From positions 1 through 5,141 of the forward strand of contig CAAGHV010000057.1 in assembly GCA_900769785.1 (NCBI GenBank): a stretch of DNA of 5,141 bases. The letters are read 5' to 3'. Of this stretch, positions 4,153 through 5,141 are shown piece by piece. Under the pieces are notes generated by a model, which had not been told where the DNA came from, made no database searches, and worked only from the letters and a program-made list of their open reading frames with translations. The stretch's first letter is position 1. Every line of letters begins with the position of its first letter. A program made the position numbers and the translations under genes. Source of the DNA: Bacteroidales bacterium. Its GTDB lineage: Bacteria; Bacteroidota; Bacteroidia; Bacteroidales; P3.

Positions 4153-4586
4153 TGGACCTACAGATAGTGTGGCTACAGATGGCCATGGGACCCAAAAAGG
4201 GGCAAAAGCAATACACCATTCGCCGTGTAAACTACGGCGACGTAACCTACGAGGCATTGCTGGACGAGGTGGAGGCCGCCAGCACCTTCAGCAGTGCCGA
4301 TGTGGAAGTGATGATGAAGATGTTTGGCAAGATAGTGGAAGAGAAGCTATCGTGTGGCGTGCCTATCGACCTTGGACCGCTGGGCACCTTACGGCCCAAA
4401 ATCACCGCCAAGAGCGTGGCCACCAAGGAGCAATGCACCGCCAAAACCATCACCTCCAAAGGCATCACCTACCACCCCCGTGCCGAGCTGGCTGAGGCTC
4501 TGAACAAGGCATCGCTAAGGGTGATAAACTCCGAAGTAAGAGGACGTAAGCATAAAAAGAAGACCTCGGAAAGCAACGAAGAGTAA
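4152..4586 (+). CDS. HU-like DNA-binding protein 3 (most divergent paralogue)
   Basis: The protein is 144 residues from ATG 4152. The HU core is present: helix ALLDEVEAASTFSSADVEV (35-53), a second helix to about 66, the turn CGVPIDLGPLGTL (68-80), the strand RPKITAKSV (81-89), the strand GITYHP (equivalent to GVSFRP in protein 1) and the helix LAEALNKASLRV. It departs from the other two in having LGTL instead of LGTF and YHP instead of FRP, and it ends in a lysine-rich stretch (RGRKHKKKTSESNEE) rather than a plainly acidic tail. The start is uncertain. ATG 4152 overlaps the previous stop (TAATG) and has a Shine-Dalgarno-like site, but it adds a hydrophobic MDLQIVWLQ; ATG 4179 would give MAMGPKKG. 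Either way it is translated with gene 2 and is probably a partner or variant of the same DNA-binding system. Confidence 0.8.
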   Translation: MDLQIVWLQMAMGPKKGQKQYTIRRVNYGDVTYEALLDEVEAASTFSSADVEVMMKMFGKIVEEKLSCGVPIDLGPLGTLRPKITAKSVATKEQCTAKTITSKGITYHPRAELAEALNKASLRVINSEVRGRKHKKKTSESNEE

Positions 4587-4615
4587 ACAAATAACACCAA
4601 ACAAACGGAACAATT

Positions 4616-5141
4616 ATGGCAAAAAGATATTGTTTGAAAAAGGGCGACCGTGTGGCGATAGCTGCCACGGCACGCAAAGTGAGTCTGCAAGAGATGGAGC
4701 CGGCAATAAAACTGCTGCAACATTGGGGCTTGGAGGTGGTAATACCCGACGGCCTATATGCCGAAGACCACCAGATGGCCGGCACCGACAGCCATCGTGC
4801 CGCCGTACTGCAAAACCTTATAGACGATAACGAGATAAAAGCAATACTATGTGCCCGCGGTGGCTACGGCACAGTGAGGATACTGGACTGCCTGAACCTA
4901 ACCGCCTTGGAGCAACACCCAAAATGGATAATAGGCTACAGCGACGTAACGGCACTGCACAGCCACGTCCACAACCTGCTTGGCATGGAAACACTGCACG
5001 CCACCATGCCTATAAACATTCCGCCCGACGCTACCGCTGTACATTATCCGGCTATCGAAAGCCTACGCCAAGCCTTGTTTGCAGGCAGCTGCGAATACAA
5101 CATACAATGCCCCTCTACCCTACTGAGTCCGGGCAAAGCCG
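4616..5141 (+). CDS. ldcA: LD-carboxypeptidase, peptidase family S66 (3' truncated by window)
   Basis: The first 175 residues of the protein are visible, of about 300 expected. S66 enzymes remove the terminal D-alanine from murein tetrapeptides (L,D-bond to meso-diaminopimelate) during cytoplasmic peptidoglycan recycling. Family marks in order are KKGDRVAIAATARK (8-21), the conserved CARGGYGTVRILD (79-91) and WIIGYSDVTALH (104-115). Ser109 in GYSD is the catalytic nucleophile; the Glu and His of the triad lie beyond the edge. There is no signal peptide, which agrees with a cytoplasmic enzyme. ATG 4616 is the natural start: the sequence MAKRYCLKKGD matches the family N-terminus, and it lies 29 bases after HU-like gene 3 with no terminator between. 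Co-transcription with the HU-like genes is likely, though a separate promoter cannot be excluded. It is GC-rich, similar to the left-edge gene. Confidence 0.92.
   Translation, partial: MAKRYCLKKGDRVAIAATARKVSLQEMEPAIKLLQHWGLEVVIPDGLYAEDHQMAGTDSHRAAVLQNLIDDNEIKAILCARGGYGTVRILDCLNLTALEQHPKWIIGYSDVTALHSHVHNLLGMETLHATMPINIPPDATAVHYPAIESLRQALFAGSCEYNIQCPSTLLSPGKA

Noticed and set aside
4169..4495. 108-residue His/Arg/Gly-rich frame on + inside HU-like gene 3
   Set aside because: A +2 shadow of GC-rich coding sequence, with low-complexity composition.

Overview
The window looks like a piece of a Bacteroidales (Bacteroidota) chromosome. Four signals agree: TAnnTTTG-type -7 promoter boxes, a DUF4491 membrane protein, a YhcG/DUF1016 nuclease whose C-terminal core is of the Bacteroides type, and three tandem long HU-like proteins of the kind expanded in this phylum. 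Most starts lack a Shine-Dalgarno sequence, which also fits. I cannot name the species.

Layout. (1) Bases 1-125 are the 3' end of a GC-rich + strand gene, possibly a C69-family dipeptidase, closed by a hairpin terminator (145-190). (2) Bases 208-495 (+) encode a 95-residue DUF4491 membrane protein. It faces a 376-residue YhcG/DUF1016 PDDEXK nuclease gene on the - strand (584-1714), and a bidirectional terminator (543-590) sits between them. (3) A - strand lipoprotein of unknown function (1914-2555) has its own terminator (1841-1882) and a near-perfect Bacteroidota promoter (2609-2640). (4) About 720 bases (2556-3274) contain no gene. (5) A compact + strand cluster follows: three tandem HU-like genes (3275-3718, 3730-4152, 4152-4586) and then an S66 LD-carboxypeptidase gene that runs off the right edge (4616 onward).

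The most striking part is 2836-3248, just upstream of the HU-like genes. It is a degenerate tandem array of about 18 units with a pitch of 22-23 bases. The pitch is kept while the word inside the unit changes in blocks of two to seven neighbouring units. In the central block (2959-3112) the units are near-palindromes of the form AAAGT-N5-ACTTT, spaced exactly 22 bases apart. The blocks on either side carry related words in opposite orientation. A 15-bp perfect stem with a 5-base loop (3026-3060) lies near the centre.

Working hypothesis (inference only): the array is a binding platform or control region for the three HU-like proteins encoded next to it. A pitch of about two DNA turns would present successive sites on nearly the same face of the helix. 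The HU-like proteins would then act as autoregulators or as a dedicated chromosome-structuring or element-recognition set. The LD-carboxypeptidase (peptidoglycan recycling) is probably co-transcribed with them, but no functional link is evident. The other genes look like ordinary, separately terminated accessory units.
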